A DNA stretch of 64,000 bases, taken from assembly GCA_029263715.1 (NCBI GenBank), contig JAJUFP010000001.1:62001-126000 (forward strand), given 5' to 3'. Below the pieces are notes generated by a model. The model was not told where the DNA came from, did no database searches, and saw only the letters and a program-made list of their open reading frames with translations. The stretch is from Nitrososphaera sp. Lineage in GTDB: Archaea > Thermoproteota > Nitrososphaeria > Nitrososphaerales > Nitrososphaeraceae. Made by a program: the position numbers and the translations under genes. Shown piece by piece: positions 1 to 8,508 of this stretch; positions within the stretch are counted from its first letter, which is position 1; the number at the start of each line of letters is the position of its first letter.

Positions 1-19
1 CAAAATTTACAGCATTATC

Positions 20-112
20 AAATAACCTTATATACTTTGGTTCCCGTACCTGAACCGGGTTAAAGAAAGCCATGGATAAAGTGTGCATTAGTGTACATTA
101 TGCATGCAATCC
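20..112 (+). promoter_or_regulatory. Probable upstream region of the first gene
   Basis: AT-rich TATA-like sequence lies around 28-37. Further down, 82-108 contains direct and inverted TGCATT/ATGCA half-sites (TGCATTA, then TTATGCA, then TGCAAT) that resemble the elements found at 40.2-50.9 kb. The first coding start follows at 175. The distance from these half-sites to a clear TATA box is not resolved, so a regulatory role is only a possibility. Confidence 0.3.
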
Positions 113-174
113 ATCGCGCCTTTCTGTTCCTTGCATAACCTTGTTGACAACATAGAATACTGGGAGAGATTTGA

Positions 175-1593
175 TTGGCTGATAATTTCTGGGAAAATGT
201 AGATCAATACAGGAAGCTTGGTTTTGATCCAATCCGCTGGATATCTGCATGTTCAAACGAGGCAGACCCGTATGTATTGCGCAGTGCGCTGCAGGATGTA
301 AAAAGAAGCTCCGTAAAGGTTCAGCCTTCGTGGTTCGATCTGTTTTATCACATGGAAGGAAAGGAGCCAGAGCTTATCCGGCGGGTGTACGACCTTGCAA
401 ATCCTGCTGTGGATAGCGAAGTCGATGTCAAGCGAGCAGTCGCCCTGTTCCGGATCCAGTCAAATTTGGCCGAATCGGCCGGAACTCTGTCCAGCGTACT
501 TCAAAAGTTCTTGGGCAGCTTTCACAACAAAGTGTCTGTATCAAACGCCCAGGTCGCCCTGACGGAGCATCAGGACGCGCAGTTTGGGCTGTTAGATTAC
601 ATCAACCTTCACAGAGGCACCAAGGACGGCTACACGCCTGCAGTTACGTCGTGCACCCAGATCACCGATGTTGCAAAGGCGCCTGATGATGACGTCCATG
701 TAAGGATAGCCATGACTGCTGCCATCGAAACCCTCAACCTTCTTGGATGCGGAAATCCCTCGCTGTTCAAGTTCTTTCCGATATACGACGCGCCCTCAGA
801 GGAGATACTGGACAAGATAAGGATCAACCTTGACGCGTTTATGTCCCGCTACAACCTGGCCATGGAGGATTACAGCTCGCTTAAGCGCGGCCGGCTTTTC
901 TACGGGACCACGGCCTTTGCAACCACCAACAAGGAGACTCCAACAAAGTACGAGCAGGTAGAGGAGGGCATGGACATACTGCTTACCAACAAGTTCGGCG
1001 GCCTTGCGGCAGCAAGCCTGCACGCCCTTGCGATGATGGACCCGGCCAACGCGTCCAGGTTCGAGCAGGCAGGAGTTTCCATGGAAAGCATCACCCGGGC
1101 GCGGGATGAAGCCATGAAGAGCCTGACGGAGCCGCACTTTGCGCTTGGCAAGATAGTGTCCAAGTACTGCCCTGATTTCGGATCGCCTTTTGACAAAAAC
1201 AGCCACATCGCTGCCGTGTACCCGGGAGGGCCAAAAGGCATACTTGCCGTTGGCCTGCTGGCAGAGCTGACCAACTCGAGCCTCGTGATAAACGAACTTC
1301 CAATAAGGCATGAAGAGATATCCCGCCTTGCAACAATGGAATCATTGGTAGAAAACGCAACTGCTTCGCAGCATGGATGCCACATAATACTGGCGTCAAA
1401 GGACGTGTCTGCCCTTGTCGCAGAGGAGCTGCGGCAGCACCACTTTGCTCCAGAAAAAATAGGCTTTGTGGCAAAGAAGGGTGTGCCTTCCGTCGTCATT
1501 CAAAAGGACGCCAGCCAGTTCGTGGCTTCAAAGGCAAAACTTGCCCGGCTGACTTCGATTCCGGTGCCAAGCCAGCCCAAGCCGGCTGGTTAA
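175..1593 (+). CDS. SelD/AIR-synthase-like protein of unknown substrate
   Basis: A 472-residue soluble protein starting at TTG 175 after a purine-rich GGGAGAG. The middle (RLFYGTTAFATTNKETPT, about 240-257) followed by VEEGMDILLTNKFGG, and a C-terminal half with a glycine-rich AVYPGGPKGILAVGLLAELT segment and a closing IGFVAKKGVPSVVI strand, look like the two-domain fold of selenophosphate synthetase and AIR synthase (PurM/SelD/HypE superfamily). The N-terminal SelD Cys/Sec loop is not visible, so selenophosphate synthesis is unlikely. This is a family-level guess from pattern memory. HIT gene follows 26 nt downstream on the same strand. Confidence 0.45.
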   Translation: MADNFWENVDQYRKLGFDPIRWISACSNEADPYVLRSALQDVKRSSVKVQPSWFDLFYHMEGKEPELIRRVYDLANPAVDSEVDVKRAVALFRIQSNLAESAGTLSSVLQKFLGSFHNKVSVSNAQVALTEHQDAQFGLLDYINLHRGTKDGYTPAVTSCTQITDVAKAPDDDVHVRIAMTAAIETLNLLGCGNPSLFKFFPIYDAPSEEILDKIRINLDAFMSRYNLAMEDYSSLKRGRLFYGTTAFATTNKETPTKYEQVEEGMDILLTNKFGGLAAASLHALAMMDPANASRFEQAGVSMESITRARDEAMKSLTEPHFALGKIVSKYCPDFGSPFDKNSHIAAVYPGGPKGILAVGLLAELTNSSLVINELPIRHEEISRLATMESLVENATASQHGCHIILASKDVSALVAEELRQHHFAPEKIGFVAKKGVPSVVIQKDASQFVASKAKLARLTSIPVPSQPKPAG

Positions 1594-1619
1594 TATTCGC
1601 CTGATCCAAATACTGTCCA

Positions 1620-2048
1620 ATGCAAGATCCAGACTGCGTCTTTTGCAAGATTGTCGCCGGCAAGATCCGCGCCAGGGTGGTAAAACAAAACGAAAGAGCC
1701 ATGGCGTTTCTGGACGCATTTCCGCTGGCTGCCGGACACACCCTTATCATACCAAAATCACACTATGCCAAGATACAGGAGATGGACAGCCTCGACGCGC
1801 AGGCAGTGTTTGACCTGCTGCACAAGGTGACAGACGCAGTAGAGCTTGCCTCAAAAACAAACGCCAGCACGATCGCAATACACAACGGCCGGGAGGCCGG
1901 ACAGGAAGTGCCGCACGTCCACATACACATCGTGCCAAGAAGACGCGGCGACGGAGCGGGACCCATTCACTCCATGTTCAGAAGACCCCGCTTAACTGCG
2001 GAAGAGATGGACGCGATGCTTGACACGATCACTTCTAGACTTGGCTGA
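1620..2048 (+). CDS. HIT family (histidine triad) nucleotide hydrolase
   Basis: A 142-residue Hint/HIT-branch protein. The N-terminal CVFCKIVAGKI carries the Cys pair common in Hint proteins, and the C-terminal HVHIHIV (His99, His101, His103) is the histidine triad that binds and cleaves the alpha-phosphate of purine nucleoside phosphoramidates or dinucleotides. The length is typical of the family. It lies 26 nt after the SelD-like gene and is probably cotranscribed. Its last 57 nt overlap a convergent small membrane-protein gene. The physiological substrate cannot be read from the sequence. Confidence 0.9.
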   Translation: MQDPDCVFCKIVAGKIRARVVKQNERAMAFLDAFPLAAGHTLIIPKSHYAKIQEMDSLDAQAVFDLLHKVTDAVELASKTNASTIAIHNGREAGQEVPHVHIHIVPRRRGDGAGPIHSMFRRPRLTAEEMDAMLDTITSRLG

Positions 2049-2303
2049 CCTTGCCAAGATTCTGAACAGCAGCACAGGCGTCATCGATCTGACGTTTCCC
2101 TCTATCATGTGGCCGGAGACAAACATGGAAACGGCCAGCGTCCAAAGCAAAACACCTTCAATCAGATCTGTTTGAAGGCCGATGAAAAACCCCATTATCT
2201 TTGCCAGCCCTGCCACATAGACGGGCAGACCAGCAAGATGCAGAGCCCTGTTTGCCGGGTGCCTGTGGGTGTTCTTCAAAATCCTTGCCACGGCCCGGAG
2301 CAT
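1992..2303 (-). CDS. Small membrane protein, possibly Mpo1/DUF962-like
   Basis: A 103-residue protein with two hydrophobic segments (about 23-46 and 48-65). The sequence HRHPANRALHLAGLPVYVAG resembles the start of Mpo1-like/DUF962 membrane proteins, which have conserved HP.N...H..G residues. Its 3' end overlaps the convergent HIT gene by 57 nt. It sits 15 nt downstream of the HAD hydrolase on the same strand, so the two may form an operon. The assignment is tentative, because the overlap and short length leave room for a non-coding frame. Confidence 0.5.
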   Translation of the reverse strand: MLRAVARILKNTHRHPANRALHLAGLPVYVAGLAKIMGFFIGLQTDLIEGVLLWTLAVSMFVSGHMIEGNVRSMTPVLLFRILARSAKSRSDRVKHRVHLFRS

Positions 2304-2318
2304 GGCAATAGTGTAAAG

Positions 2319-3044
2319 TCATTTGATAATAATTTTTTCCACTAAAAGTGGGATCTCTGAGAGCCGGCTGGCCGTGTACGTTGGCTGCTCGCACTTTGAT
2401 ATCGGCTGCTGCAGCGCAAAAAGCGAATCGGTGGTCCTGATGGTGGTCATGCCAAGGCTGTTGGCCGGGCAGATATCGGTGTCAAGCCGGTCGCCAACCA
2501 TTATGCATTGGCCGGCATCCCGTTCTGCCTGCTTTAAGGCAAGCTGAAAGATGGCCGGATCCGGCTTTTTCAGCTTGACTATGCTAGAGATGACCATGAC
2601 TTTGAAGTACTTTTCAAATCCTGCGGACTTGATAAGGCCCATGATGTCTTCTGCCTGGTTGGCTATGATGCCAAGCTCGTGGTTGTCTGACAGCTTTTGC
2701 AGGGTGGGTTCTGCATCATCGGCGAATCTGAACAGGCTCTTTCTTGCCTGCTTTATCTCCAAGTCTATTCTGCGCAGCACCGGGTCGCCGTAGCCGGGCG
2801 GAAGCAAGGCCTTGCACAATTCGATAACCAATTCTCTTACGCCGCCATGCCCAATCTTGCGGTCACGGATTATGCTGTCCCGTACAGCGTGATAGTTTCT
2901 GATGTCTATCCGCGCGCCAAAACCATTGAGCAGCTCAAGGAACTTGGCATCAAAATGATTGATAAAATCCCATTCATTGACCAGCGTCTGGCCAAGATCA
3001 AAGAATATGAACGGGCTTGACTTCATCCCAAACTGCCCTTGCAT
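2319..3044 (-). CDS. HAD superfamily hydrolase
   Basis: A 241-residue protein with the HAD motifs in order: motif I FFDLGQTLV near residues 15-23 (the second Asp of the usual DxD is replaced by Gly), motif II IIANQ near 125, the motif-III Lys in KLKKPDPAIF, and motif IV GDRLDTDI. A helical cap lies between motifs I and II. Such proteins are usually phosphatases, but the DxG form of motif I is atypical for phosphatases and recalls dehalogenase or other HAD branches. The first Met or Met7 could be the start. Substrate unknown. Confidence 0.8.
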   Translation of the reverse strand: MQGQFGMKSSPFIFFDLGQTLVNEWDFINHFDAKFLELLNGFGARIDIRNYHAVRDSIIRDRKIGHGGVRELVIELCKALLPPGYGDPVLRRIDLEIKQARKSLFRFADDAEPTLQKLSDNHELGIIANQAEDIMGLIKSAGFEKYFKVMVISSIVKLKKPDPAIFQLALKQAERDAGQCIMVGDRLDTDICPANSLGMTTIRTTDSLFALQQPISKCEQPTYTASRLSEIPLLVEKIIIK

Positions 3045-3073
3045 GATTCGTTATTTTGTCTTTTGCGCAACTA

Positions 3074-4396
3074 TTACTGCTTTTCTGCACCAGCATCCAG
3101 GTTGCTTTTCTGCCTCTGCTGCGGCAGCATGATGTAAACGCATGCCGAGCCGCACATGGTGCAGGGAACATTGTTGCCGGGGTGCTGGCCTTCCCGTGTG
3201 TGAATGCGCTCTGCTTCTTCCGGGTTGATGGACAAAGCTATCTGCTTTTCCCAGTCAAGGGTGCGTCTTGCTTCTGTAATGGCCATGTCCCACTTGATGG
3301 CCTTTTCTCTTATCTTTACTAGATCGCCGGCGTGGGCGGCTATTCTATACGCCATCAGACCTTCCTTGACTTCCTCTGCAGTGGGCAATGCAAGATGTTC
3401 TGCCGGCGTCAGATAGCAGAGCAAGTCAACCCCCTCTGCTGCAGATATGGCAGCACCGATGGCGCTGGCAATATGATCGTATCCGGCCGCTACATCGGTC
3501 ACCAACGGGCCCAGAACGTAGTACGGGATATCCCCAACCAAGGACTTGGCCAGCCTTACGTTTGCGGCTACTTCATTTAACGGGACGTGGCCGGGGCCTT
3601 CTATCATGACCTGCACGTCTTTTTCATGGGCCTTCTTGGCCAGGCGTGAGACATTTATCATTTCAGCCATCTGTAACTCGTCATGCGAATCCAGTATCGA
3701 GCCGGGCCTCAGCGCATCTCCTAGGCTGAAGGTAACATCGTATTTCCTTGCGATTTCACACATGTAGTCAAAGTGTGTATAGTAGGGGTTTTCCTTTTCA
3801 TACTTGAGCATCCATGCAGCTGTAATAGTGCCGCCCTTTGACACGATGCCGCCATGTCTTTTCACCTTCAGAACGCGCTGGGCCAGCTCATTTGTAATGC
3901 CTGAATGTATAGTGGTGTAATCCACGCCGTCCTTGGCGTGTTTTTCAAATGCGTTTAGAAAGTCGTCTTCAGTGATATCCAGCGGATTCTTTTTTGCCAC
4001 TCCTACTGCATAGGCCTGGTATACGGGAACTGTGCCAAAAGTGATTGGCGCCGCTTCAAGCAATTTTTCTCTGATGAGGTCAAGATCGCCTCCATCCGAA
4101 AGATCCATGATTGTGTCGCCGCCGTACTTGACAGCAACCTTTGCCTTCGATATTTCCTCATCCAAATTCTGGTAGAGGGTCGACGTTCCAATGTTGACGT
4201 TGACCTTGGTTCTCAGTCCTCTGCCGATGCCAACCACCTTGATCTTTTGCTTTCTTGCATTATTTCTTGGAATGATGATGGAACCCTTGGCAACGCTCTG
4301 AATAAGAGAATCTAAACTGATATCCTCGTCCTTTGCAACCTGCTTCATCTCTTCGGTTGCAATGCCGCGTCTTGCGCTACTCATCTGTGTGGCCAT
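3074..4396 (-). CDS. thiC: Phosphomethylpyrimidine synthase ThiC
   Basis: A 440-residue radical SAM enzyme that rearranges aminoimidazole ribotide to hydroxymethylpyrimidine phosphate, the pyrimidine half of thiamine. The family core is intact (SDGGDLDLIR, TIHSGIT, GDALRPGSI, EGPGHVPLN), and the C-terminal cluster motif CTMCGSAC (Cys412, 415, 419) has the CX2CX3C spacing of archaeal and short bacterial ThiCs. It is divergent from the geranylgeranyl-reductase gene. The promoter region shows TATA boxes but no recognisable TPP aptamer, so regulation by a thiamine riboswitch is not supported here. Confidence 0.97.
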   Translation of the reverse strand: MATQMSSARRGIATEEMKQVAKDEDISLDSLIQSVAKGSIIIPRNNARKQKIKVVGIGRGLRTKVNVNIGTSTLYQNLDEEISKAKVAVKYGGDTIMDLSDGGDLDLIREKLLEAAPITFGTVPVYQAYAVGVAKKNPLDITEDDFLNAFEKHAKDGVDYTTIHSGITNELAQRVLKVKRHGGIVSKGGTITAAWMLKYEKENPYYTHFDYMCEIARKYDVTFSLGDALRPGSILDSHDELQMAEMINVSRLAKKAHEKDVQVMIEGPGHVPLNEVAANVRLAKSLVGDIPYYVLGPLVTDVAAGYDHIASAIGAAISAAEGVDLLCYLTPAEHLALPTAEEVKEGLMAYRIAAHAGDLVKIREKAIKWDMAITEARRTLDWEKQIALSINPEEAERIHTREGQHPGNNVPCTMCGSACVYIMLPQQRQKSNLDAGAEKQ

Positions 4397-4427
4397 TTTC
4401 TAGATCCGCAGGTATAATGAGGAAACA

Positions 4428-4547
4428 TCATTTAAAGGATCTGGGTTTTAGTGGCTTAGGATTCGGAGAAGACTTGCAGCCAGAAAATGACTGACTTTTC
4501 CGTCAGAATATGCTTGACGAGGCCATGCAACTCCAACACTTTAAATA
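4428..4547. promoter_or_regulatory. Divergent promoters of thiC and the geranylgeranyl reductase gene
   Basis: On the minus strand a CTTTAAATG TATA box at 4428-4437 stands about 32 nt before the thiC start. On the plus strand CTTTAAATA at 4539-4547 stands about 32 nt before the reductase ATG at 4579. Both spacings predict very short leaders. The roughly 90 nt between them contain no obvious palindromic operator. Confidence 0.6.
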
Positions 4548-4578
4548 GCGTTTTGAAGGCAATCGGCAATACTGGTAA

Positions 4579-6033
4579 ATGTCCGTTCAGAGAGATTATG
4601 ACATTATCGTAGCAGGCGGCGGCCTTGCGGGCATGATCGTCGCAACATCTGCTGCATATTACTCAAAGCAGTCACTGAAGATCCTTGTAATTGACAGGAA
4701 CACCTTTCCGACACTTGGCAAAAAGACCATCAGCGGCTGGGTCTGCGGCGACGCGGTGGGCAAGAACACCGTTGATTACATGACTGAAAGGATCCAGATC
4801 AAGTGGGGTTACCCGGAGATAGAGCACCCAGTCAAGGGCGTGGTGGCCTTCTCCCCTGACCATGAAACAAAGGTTGCCTTCGACGGCGAGGGCTTTATAC
4901 TCAACCGCAAGATGCTTCCGCAAAGGCAGCTCAAAGACGCGCAAAAGGCCGGCATCGAAATAAGGGAAAGGGTTGCGCTGCGGTCCGTCATTGTGGAAAA
5001 CAACACCGTGGTCGGTGTGGAAGGCGAGGATTTGGATAACAAGACCGTGTTCAAAAAAACAGCCAAGCTGGTAGTCGACTGCACCGGCGTGACATCTGTC
5101 CTGCGCACCAACCTGCCAATCAAGTCCTTTGTCGAGCGCAGGATAGACAGGGATGATCTTGAGGCAACAGGCAGGTACATCTACAACTTTGAGCAGGACG
5201 GCGAGGACAAGACATACTTTGATTCTGATTACTGCATCATACATCTGGACCAAAAGCTGGCTCCCGGCGGCTACGGCTGGGTCTTCCCCAAGGGCAAGAA
5301 CAAGGTAAACATCGGCCTTGGGGTGCAGCAGAAGGCCTTTGAAGCCCGTAACAAGGAGATGGGCGTTCGTCCAGACCTCAAAACCTTGATCGACGAGTAC
5401 GTGCAGGTAAACCCGGTCATAAAGAACCCGCGGCTTGCAGACGGCGAAATGGATGATGGAAACGCCTGGGGAACATGGCAGGTTTCAGTCAGGAGGCAGA
5501 ACGACTGCCTTGTCGCTAATGGCTACATACTGGTGGGCGACTCGGCATGGATGCCCAAGCCGCTGGACGCCGGAGGCATAGGGCCCGCCATCATCGCGGC
5601 CACCATAGCCGGCAAGGACGCTGTTGCAGCCATCCAGGCCAACGACACATCAGAGCGTGGCCTGTGGATGTACAACAAGCATTTCATCAACGATTACGGC
5701 TACAAGACTGCCGGCCTTGAAGTGTTCCGCAGGATGCTGCAGGGTCTTACCAACGACCAGATAAACTACGGCATGAAGCACTTCCTCTCCAAGATGGACA
5801 TCGACAAGATAACCAAGGGCGAGCATCCTGAATTCGGCACTGTAAGCAAGCTGGGCATGATGATAAGGGGGGCCATGAACAAGAAGCTGGCCGACGACCT
5901 GAGGTACTGCGCCAACATCAACAAGGTGCTGACAGAGCATTACTACAACTACCCGGAAACACCGGACGGTTTCCCTGACTGGCACAAAAAGTTGCACAGC
6001 CACCTTGCTGAAGCATTTGCCAAGTACAAATGA
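4579..6033 (+). CDS. Geranylgeranyl reductase family FAD protein
   Basis: A 484-residue flavoprotein. The N-terminal dinucleotide fold IIVAGGGLAGMIVATSAA (about 8-25), a Cys-containing SGWVCGDAVG loop near 50, and the late FAD motif ILVGDSAWMPKPLDAGGIGPAI (about 315-336) are those of archaeal geranylgeranyl reductases, which saturate the isoprenoid chains of archaeol-type lipids. It could equally be another isoprenoid reductase, such as a menaquinone-chain reductase. The ATG at 4579 follows a good TATA box. The next gene overlaps its stop by 4 nt, implying translational coupling. Confidence 0.85.
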   Translation: MSVQRDYDIIVAGGGLAGMIVATSAAYYSKQSLKILVIDRNTFPTLGKKTISGWVCGDAVGKNTVDYMTERIQIKWGYPEIEHPVKGVVAFSPDHETKVAFDGEGFILNRKMLPQRQLKDAQKAGIEIRERVALRSVIVENNTVVGVEGEDLDNKTVFKKTAKLVVDCTGVTSVLRTNLPIKSFVERRIDRDDLEATGRYIYNFEQDGEDKTYFDSDYCIIHLDQKLAPGGYGWVFPKGKNKVNIGLGVQQKAFEARNKEMGVRPDLKTLIDEYVQVNPVIKNPRLADGEMDDGNAWGTWQVSVRRQNDCLVANGYILVGDSAWMPKPLDAGGIGPAIIAATIAGKDAVAAIQANDTSERGLWMYNKHFINDYGYKTAGLEVFRRMLQGLTNDQINYGMKHFLSKMDIDKITKGEHPEFGTVSKLGMMIRGAMNKKLADDLRYCANINKVLTEHYYNYPETPDGFPDWHKKLHSHLAEAFAKYK

Positions 6034-6365
6034 CTTCGCAATACGCCGGCTTTCCAGTACATGAAACCATTGAACTAAAAGATGTAGCTGACATAAGGCC
6101 AGCCGTCGACAGGATGGTTGAGGCCTACGAGCGATTCAACCATGAAGGCAAATTCAGCTACCGCATCCTGCTTCCGCGAGGCGAGAAGCTGACCGGAAAG
6201 GCAAAAAAGCTAGGCCACACTTTCCAGGGTGAGTTTGTTCTTGGCCTACGCAAGCGCAACCTTGTGCCGGTGATCCGGGAATTAAAATACGTACACGACG
6301 ACAGCCATTACGGATGGCTGCTGGCAAGCCCGCAGGTGTTTGACAGGTTTGAAGGCCGCGCCTAG
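6030..6365 (+). CDS. Small conserved protein coupled to the geranylgeranyl reductase
   Basis: A 111-residue soluble protein with no motif I recognise. Its ATG overlaps the reductase stop codon in ATGA, so it is very probably translated with it and may serve the same pathway. It is rich in basic residues in the second half (GEKLTGKAKKLGH, GLRKRNLVP), with no membrane segment or cysteine pairs. Its stop overlaps the convergent PAP2 gene by 4 nt. Function unknown. Confidence 0.7.
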   Translation: MTSQYAGFPVHETIELKDVADIRPAVDRMVEAYERFNHEGKFSYRILLPRGEKLTGKAKKLGHTFQGEFVLGLRKRNLVPVIRELKYVHDDSHYGWLLASPQVFDRFEGRA

Positions 6366-7102
6366 GGCTGCAGGCCGCTCTGCGCCTTGTCTTCTTTGCC
6401 CTTAAACCGCGACAGCTGGAAAGGCTGCCATATCTTCATGGCATTGCTCAAGGCCACAGAAACTATTACGCCAAGCAAAAAGCCACCAACAAGGTCCGTT
6501 GGATAGTGCTGCTGGACGTAGACGCGGGTTATGCCTATTATTATTGGAAAGGCCCAGATGGCGTAGCCGGCAGCCTTGGACCTCCTGTAAAGCGCATACC
6601 CGACTAGGAACGCCAGTGCGGTGGCCCTTGAGACATGACCTGAGGGGTAGGACAAGTCCATGGCAAAGGGGGCAAGGCTATCGCTTTCAATTCCAAAGTT
6701 CTCTGGGAGCTCCAGAGCTGGCCTGAATTCGTAGGGCGGGATGGGCCTTCCAACAAAAGGTTTCATGTACATCACGATGATGGCAAGGATGACGATCGCT
6801 ATGAGAAATATCATGCCTGTCTTTCTGGTGCGCCGGATTATCGTGAGGATGATGGCCAGGATGAGCAGGACGCTGACATCGCCCATGGTGGTGACGGTTA
6901 TCATCAGCGCGTCAAGGCCCGGATTTCCTTGAATCGACTCGGCAAATCTGTTCACCGCGTCGTCCGGCGCGTTGACCCCTACCGCTGCAATTACAGCGCT
7001 GAACGCTACGAATGCTGCGATGAACGCCGCAAATAACGGCGATCTTGTGCGGAAAAGCCAGGGAGGACGCACTTCTGCGTACAATCGATAAAAGGGCGGC
7101 AC
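6362..7102 (-). CDS. PAP2-family membrane phosphatase
   Basis: A 246-residue integral membrane protein with six likely transmembrane helices. All three phosphatidic-acid-phosphatase motifs are present: KPFVGRP (motif 1, about 122-128), YPSGHVSRA (motif 2, catalytic His, about 160-168) and RVYVQQHYPTDLVGG (motif 3). Members dephosphorylate lipid phosphates or isoprenoid diphosphates. The closeness of a geranylgeranyl reductase makes an isoprenoid diphosphate or archaeal lipid phosphate a reasonable but unproven substrate. It is transcribed toward the small gene at 6030 and meets it tail to tail. Confidence 0.93.
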   Translation of the reverse strand: MPPFYRLYAEVRPPWLFRTRSPLFAAFIAAFVAFSAVIAAVGVNAPDDAVNRFAESIQGNPGLDALMITVTTMGDVSVLLILAIILTIIRRTRKTGMIFLIAIVILAIIVMYMKPFVGRPIPPYEFRPALELPENFGIESDSLAPFAMDLSYPSGHVSRATALAFLVGYALYRRSKAAGYAIWAFPIIIGITRVYVQQHYPTDLVGGFLLGVIVSVALSNAMKIWQPFQLSRFKGKEDKAQSGLQP

Positions 7103-7165
7103 CGTTGCCGTTTAATTGTTTTCCCCAACAGAGATCTTATTAAGATAGTCTTCTATACAATATGC

Positions 7166-7441
7166 ATGTCTACTGCCTTTTTGGTCTTTTACAAATACAG
7201 GTCCATGAGCACAGATGATGCTCAGAAAGCCAGCAATGAATGGCGGGAGCTGAAAAAGACTCTGCCGGAAGACGTGGAACTGATAGGCGAGTACAACCAT
7301 GCGTGGGGGACGGAGTACAACGGCTTTCTGCTCTTCCAAGCAGAGAGCGCGGATTCGTTCTTTGACTGGTGGTCTGGCTTTAAGGACAAGATTCGGTGGT
7401 ACGTCGAAAAGACCCACACCATAGTGGCAAGGAAACGGTAA
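7166..7441 (+). CDS. Small soluble protein, ferredoxin-like (DUF3303-like) fold
   Basis: A 91-residue protein beginning with the beta strand TAFLVFYKY, a helix around 19-31, then ELIGEYNHAWGTEYNGFLLFQ and the aromatic patch FFDWWSGFKDKIRWYV. The strand-helix-strand order and the W-W pattern resemble small dimeric alpha/beta-barrel proteins of the DUF3303 type, which are common in Thaumarchaeota. No catalytic residues can be assigned. It stands alone, with an AT-rich stretch just upstream. Confidence 0.6.
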   Translation: MSTAFLVFYKYRSMSTDDAQKASNEWRELKKTLPEDVELIGEYNHAWGTEYNGFLLFQAESADSFFDWWSGFKDKIRWYVEKTHTIVARKR

Positions 7442-7575
7442 GAAGATCTGAACTTTAGTACCTTGTTAGTAAACGGCTTTACTACACCATGGTATCGCGC
7501 AATCCACTTGCCAGGCGCAATTTCATACGGGCAGATTTTCCAATAGCCACGTTTCCAGAATAGAGATCCATACTT
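7442..7575. other. Short intergenic stretch, nothing recognised
   Basis: 134 nt between convergent genes. No hairpin longer than a few base pairs, no tRNA signature and no open frame of interest were seen. Confidence 0.4.
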
Positions 7576-7803
7576 TCAGGCTGTCTTGTAGCCCTTCAGG
7601 TCGCTGAAGGGTAGACTCAGAAACACCTCTGAGCCGTTAAAGCCCTCTACATATGATTTCGGCACCTTGTACTGGCGACTGGCACCCTGCATGATGACTA
7701 TGTCGCCCTCCGTTATCTGGATGACGTTGCCGACGTCCAGCATGTCTTTGGATCTCACATTCTTGTGGATTATTCTATCCCAGTTCAAGACCGCTTCTGA
7801 CAT
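7576..7803 (-). CDS. Small PRC-barrel-like protein
   Basis: A 75-residue protein of beta-rich pattern: IHKNVRSKDMLDVGNVIQIT, then DIVIMQGASRQYKVPKSYVEGFNG and EVFLSLPFSDLKGY. This order resembles PRC-barrel or DUF2171-type domains, which sit in stress proteins and RNA-processing factors. The gene begins after an AT-rich region (7804-7860) able to hold its promoter. No partner gene suggests a role. Confidence 0.6.
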   Translation of the reverse strand: MSEAVLNWDRIIHKNVRSKDMLDVGNVIQITEGDIVIMQGASRQYKVPKSYVEGFNGSEVFLSLPFSDLKGYKTA

Positions 7804-7960
7804 ACGACTTCAATATTTAGATACCACAAACAATTACTTAAAAATATCGATAATAAAAGAATAAAATAATGTGGTTTCTACACTGATTATCTTGTGATAT
7901 GTAAAAAACAATTTCATGCATCGAGCAGTTATTATACTCTGAAGAACAAGAAAAGCATGT

Positions 7961-8365
7961 TTGGAAGCGGATCATACCTATGAAGAGTCACTGAATATTG
8001 TGTTCTCTAGGATCTTGATGGCTTCTTCCAGCGTCAGGTCCGTAAGCCTGATAGCCCCCACCGGAAAGATTCGCCGGTTTGAAATGAGAGAAGACGTCAA
8101 CCTGCTGCTGAATCCGTTTCAAATGGGGGATCTGGTCAATGCGGCAAACGTGGCCGCTTCCTCGTTTTACAAATTCCTTCCAAAGCTCGGGGTATTGCGG
8201 TACATGTACCTTGACTTTGAGAACCTGCATGCATTGGTCTTCCCGATGCCTGACCACAACGTGCTTCTTGTAACGATAGAAAAGATAGAATCTTCTGTTC
8301 CGCGGATGATAGATTTTATCCAGCGCTTGCTCGAGAAGGAAGGACTTGTCTACACCACTTCTTGA
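7961..8365 (+). CDS. Conserved protein, possible roadblock/LC7-like fold
   Basis: A 134-residue protein whose start is uncertain: TTG at 7961 gives a short N-terminal extension, and an internal ATG near residue 20 is possible. Strands VSLIAPTGKIRRF and HNVLLVTIEKIES flank a helix, similar to the small roadblock/longin folds linked to Ras-like GTPases and frequent in Thaumarchaeota. No GTPase gene is adjacent. The product is soluble and has no cysteine motif. Function unknown. Confidence 0.5.
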   Translation: MEADHTYEESLNIVFSRILMASSSVRSVSLIAPTGKIRRFEMREDVNLLLNPFQMGDLVNAANVAASSFYKFLPKLGVLRYMYLDFENLHALVFPMPDHNVLLVTIEKIESSVPRMIDFIQRLLEKEGLVYTTS

Positions 8366-8508
8366 GTCCGGAATTTATCTGATGGCAGATTCCCAAAACA
8401 CGGCTTGGTGCTTTTCTTTGGTCGGGTCTTGATATCCAAAAATAGGCAAAATCAAACAACCCGGGTTGCGGTTTTTTCAATTCGTCTGCCATAACAAGAA
8501 ACAAATAG

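Noticed and set aside
40-66. ACCTGAACCGGGTT near the window start resembles part of the TPP riboswitch core.
   Set aside because: The CTGAGA half of the aptamer is not visible upstream, and a TATA-like run lies there instead; the gene downstream is not a thiamine gene. Likely a chance match.
796-1499. Several minus-strand open frames opposite the first gene (up to 199 codons).
   Set aside because: They overlap each other and have no recognisable family or ribosome-binding site; the plus-strand gene is coherent.
8366-8508. A minus-strand frame with a potential start near 8504.
   Set aside because: Short, no similarity, and overlaps the end of the 7961 gene; the 140-nt gap shows no clear gene.
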